Positions 12,266 to 13,021 of a DNA stretch of 13,021 nt are shown piece after piece (position 1 is the first letter of the stretch; every line of letters starts with the position of its first letter). A program made the translations under genes and the position numbers. The notes below the pieces were generated by a model. The model saw only the letters and a list, made by a program, of their open reading frames with translations, was not told the DNA's origin and made no database searches. Origin of the DNA: Wenzhouxiangella sp. (GTDB taxonomy: Bacteria > Pseudomonadota > Gammaproteobacteria > Xanthomonadales > Wenzhouxiangellaceae); the NCBI GenBank assembly GCA_007119095.1, contig SKQI01000080.1:1-13021 (forward strand), read 5' to 3'.

Positions 12266-13021
12266 TCAGAAGTAATAGCCGATATTGATGTTCAGGCGCG
12301 ACCGCCAGCGGTCGGCCGAGCCACCGTCCAGGCCGATGCCATCACCGCCGGCAAACCACATGTTCTTGCCGGCAATCCAATCGAAATAGGCAAATACACC
12401 GCCGGCCGACACCGAGCAGCCCGTCACGCTCTGAATTGACTCCGAACTATTGCTGACACGCGGATCGATGTAAGTGCCTTCGTTGTAGCAGTTCAGGCCG
12501 GTGATCGGACCCCATTCCACCGGGAACGAACGCGATATGCTGTAGCTGTATACATCGGCTTCAGCCGCCATCAGGAAGGGAAAGGCAAATGCCCCTTTCT
12601 GGACGAAATCATCCGATACACCCTCGGGGTTTTTGGGGTTGTACTGATAGCGCATCGCCTGCAGGCGCAAGTTCCACGGACCAAAGTAGGAATCCAGATG
12701 ACCACCGATGGCCCAGCGGTCTCCGTTGCGCTCGGTTGCCCGGTTATACATTTGTCCGGCCTGCACGCTCAAGCCAACATCCATGCGCGAGGTATCGGAC
12801 ATGTGCAGGTGTCGCTCGGCACGGAAGTTGATCTGGTTGGTTTCGGTATTCTGCTGATCACCCGCCGTTACCAGGTCAAATGAATAGCGGTCGGCGCGAC
12901 CATCGTTGGCATATTCCGGGTTCTTGAAGAAGGCGTAGTGGAACGTCCAGTCATCGCTGGGCGTATGGACGAACTTGATGCCGGTGTCGTAGTCGTCCTC
13001 ATAACCCAGGTAGTAAGCGCC
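12266..13021 (-). CDS. C-terminal part of an outer-membrane beta-barrel (porin-like) protein, cut by right edge
   Basis: The reverse frame is open from the right edge to TGA at 12266, giving 252 residues; its true start is outside the window. An internal Met at 12802 is not the start, because the frame continues upstream without a stop (GAYYLGYEDDYDTGIKFVHT at the edge). The protein shows alternating polar/aromatic strands typical of barrels (WNLRLQAMRYQY, RLNINIGYYF), and ends in Phe, the classic C-terminal barrel-assembly signal. Two cysteines lie in a predicted loop region (GLNCYN and TGCSV) and could form a disulfide. I cannot assign a family with certainty; a substrate-selective porin is the best guess. 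It precedes the BCCT transporter on the same strand, separated by a hairpin, so it may let the same solutes cross the outer membrane (inference). Confidence 0.75.
   Translation of the reverse strand, partial: GAYYLGYEDDYDTGIKFVHTPSDDWTFHYAFFKNPEYANDGRADRYSFDLVTAGDQQNTETNQINFRAERHLHMSDTSRMDVGLSVQAGQMYNRATERNGDRWAIGGHLDSYFGPWNLRLQAMRYQYNPKNPEGVSDDFVQKGAFAFPFLMAAEADVYSYSISRSFPVEWGPITGLNCYNEGTYIDPRVSNSSESIQSVTGCSVSAGGVFAYFDWIAGKNMWFAGGDGIGLDGGSADRWRSRLNINIGYYF

Noticed and set aside
12266..12802. Treating the Met at 12802 as the start of a 178-aa protein
   Set aside because: The frame continues open to the right edge with barrel-like sequence, so the Met is internal and the gene is cut by the window.
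1..13021. CRISPR arrays, tRNA/rRNA genes, insertion sequences or prophage genes
   Set aside because: No regularly spaced repeats, cloverleaf-like sequence, transposase motifs or flanking duplications were noticed.

Overview
The window (GC-rich, roughly 60% by eye) looks like chromosome of a Gram-negative proteobacterium. Evidence is an outer-membrane beta-barrel protein ending in a C-terminal aromatic residue, a lipobox lipoprotein, twin-arginine (Tat) signal peptides and dense, tightly packed genes. The pairing of a BCCT compatible-solute transporter with an outer-membrane protein fits a salt-exposed gammaproteobacterium. A Xanthomonadales/Chromatiales-like host is only a guess; no rRNA or other taxonomic marker is present.

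Layout. Positions 1-160 (minus) hold the start of an unidentified single-pass membrane protein. A TPR/GGDEF diguanylate cyclase (319-2082, minus) diverges from a lipoprotein with a C-terminal SHOCT-like helical hairpin (2252-3145, plus). The lipoprotein converges, with a 7-bp gap, on an extended-SDR epimerase/dehydratase (3153-4130, minus). A 100-bp divergent intergenic region with a 19-bp palindrome and an extended -10 then starts a four-gene plus-strand cluster: PduO-type cob(I)alamin adenosyltransferase (4231-4782), histone deacetylase/acetylpolyamine amidohydrolase-family hydrolase (4779-5693), a membrane protein with a spermidine-synthase-like domain inserted between two membrane halves (5729-8221), and a Tat-signal AmrS-like radical SAM protein (8211-9386). 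A second Tat-signal radical SAM protein, PflX-like (9383-10432, minus), converges on it with a 4-bp overlap of the stop codons. On the minus strand upstream of PflX are a BCCT transporter (10564-12186) and the C-terminal 252 residues of an outer-membrane barrel protein (12266 to the right edge), each followed by a hairpin.

How the genes may work together. The adenosyltransferase, hydrolase, membrane/spermidine-synthase fusion and AmrS genes are linked by an ATGA overlap, a TGATG junction and an 11-bp overlap, so they are probably co-transcribed. The most unusual part is 5729-10432: a membrane-embedded aminopropyltransferase-fold protein whose substrate-site motifs have changed, beside two radical SAM proteins that both carry Tat signals and the same N-terminal CxxCxxxC module. 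Radical SAM chemistry is normally cytoplasmic, so these could be an envelope-associated modification pathway; that is inference. The porin-BCCT pair is a plausible uptake route for betaine-like solutes. Every part of the window longer than 300 bases is covered by a gene; I saw no RNA gene, CRISPR array or insertion sequence.
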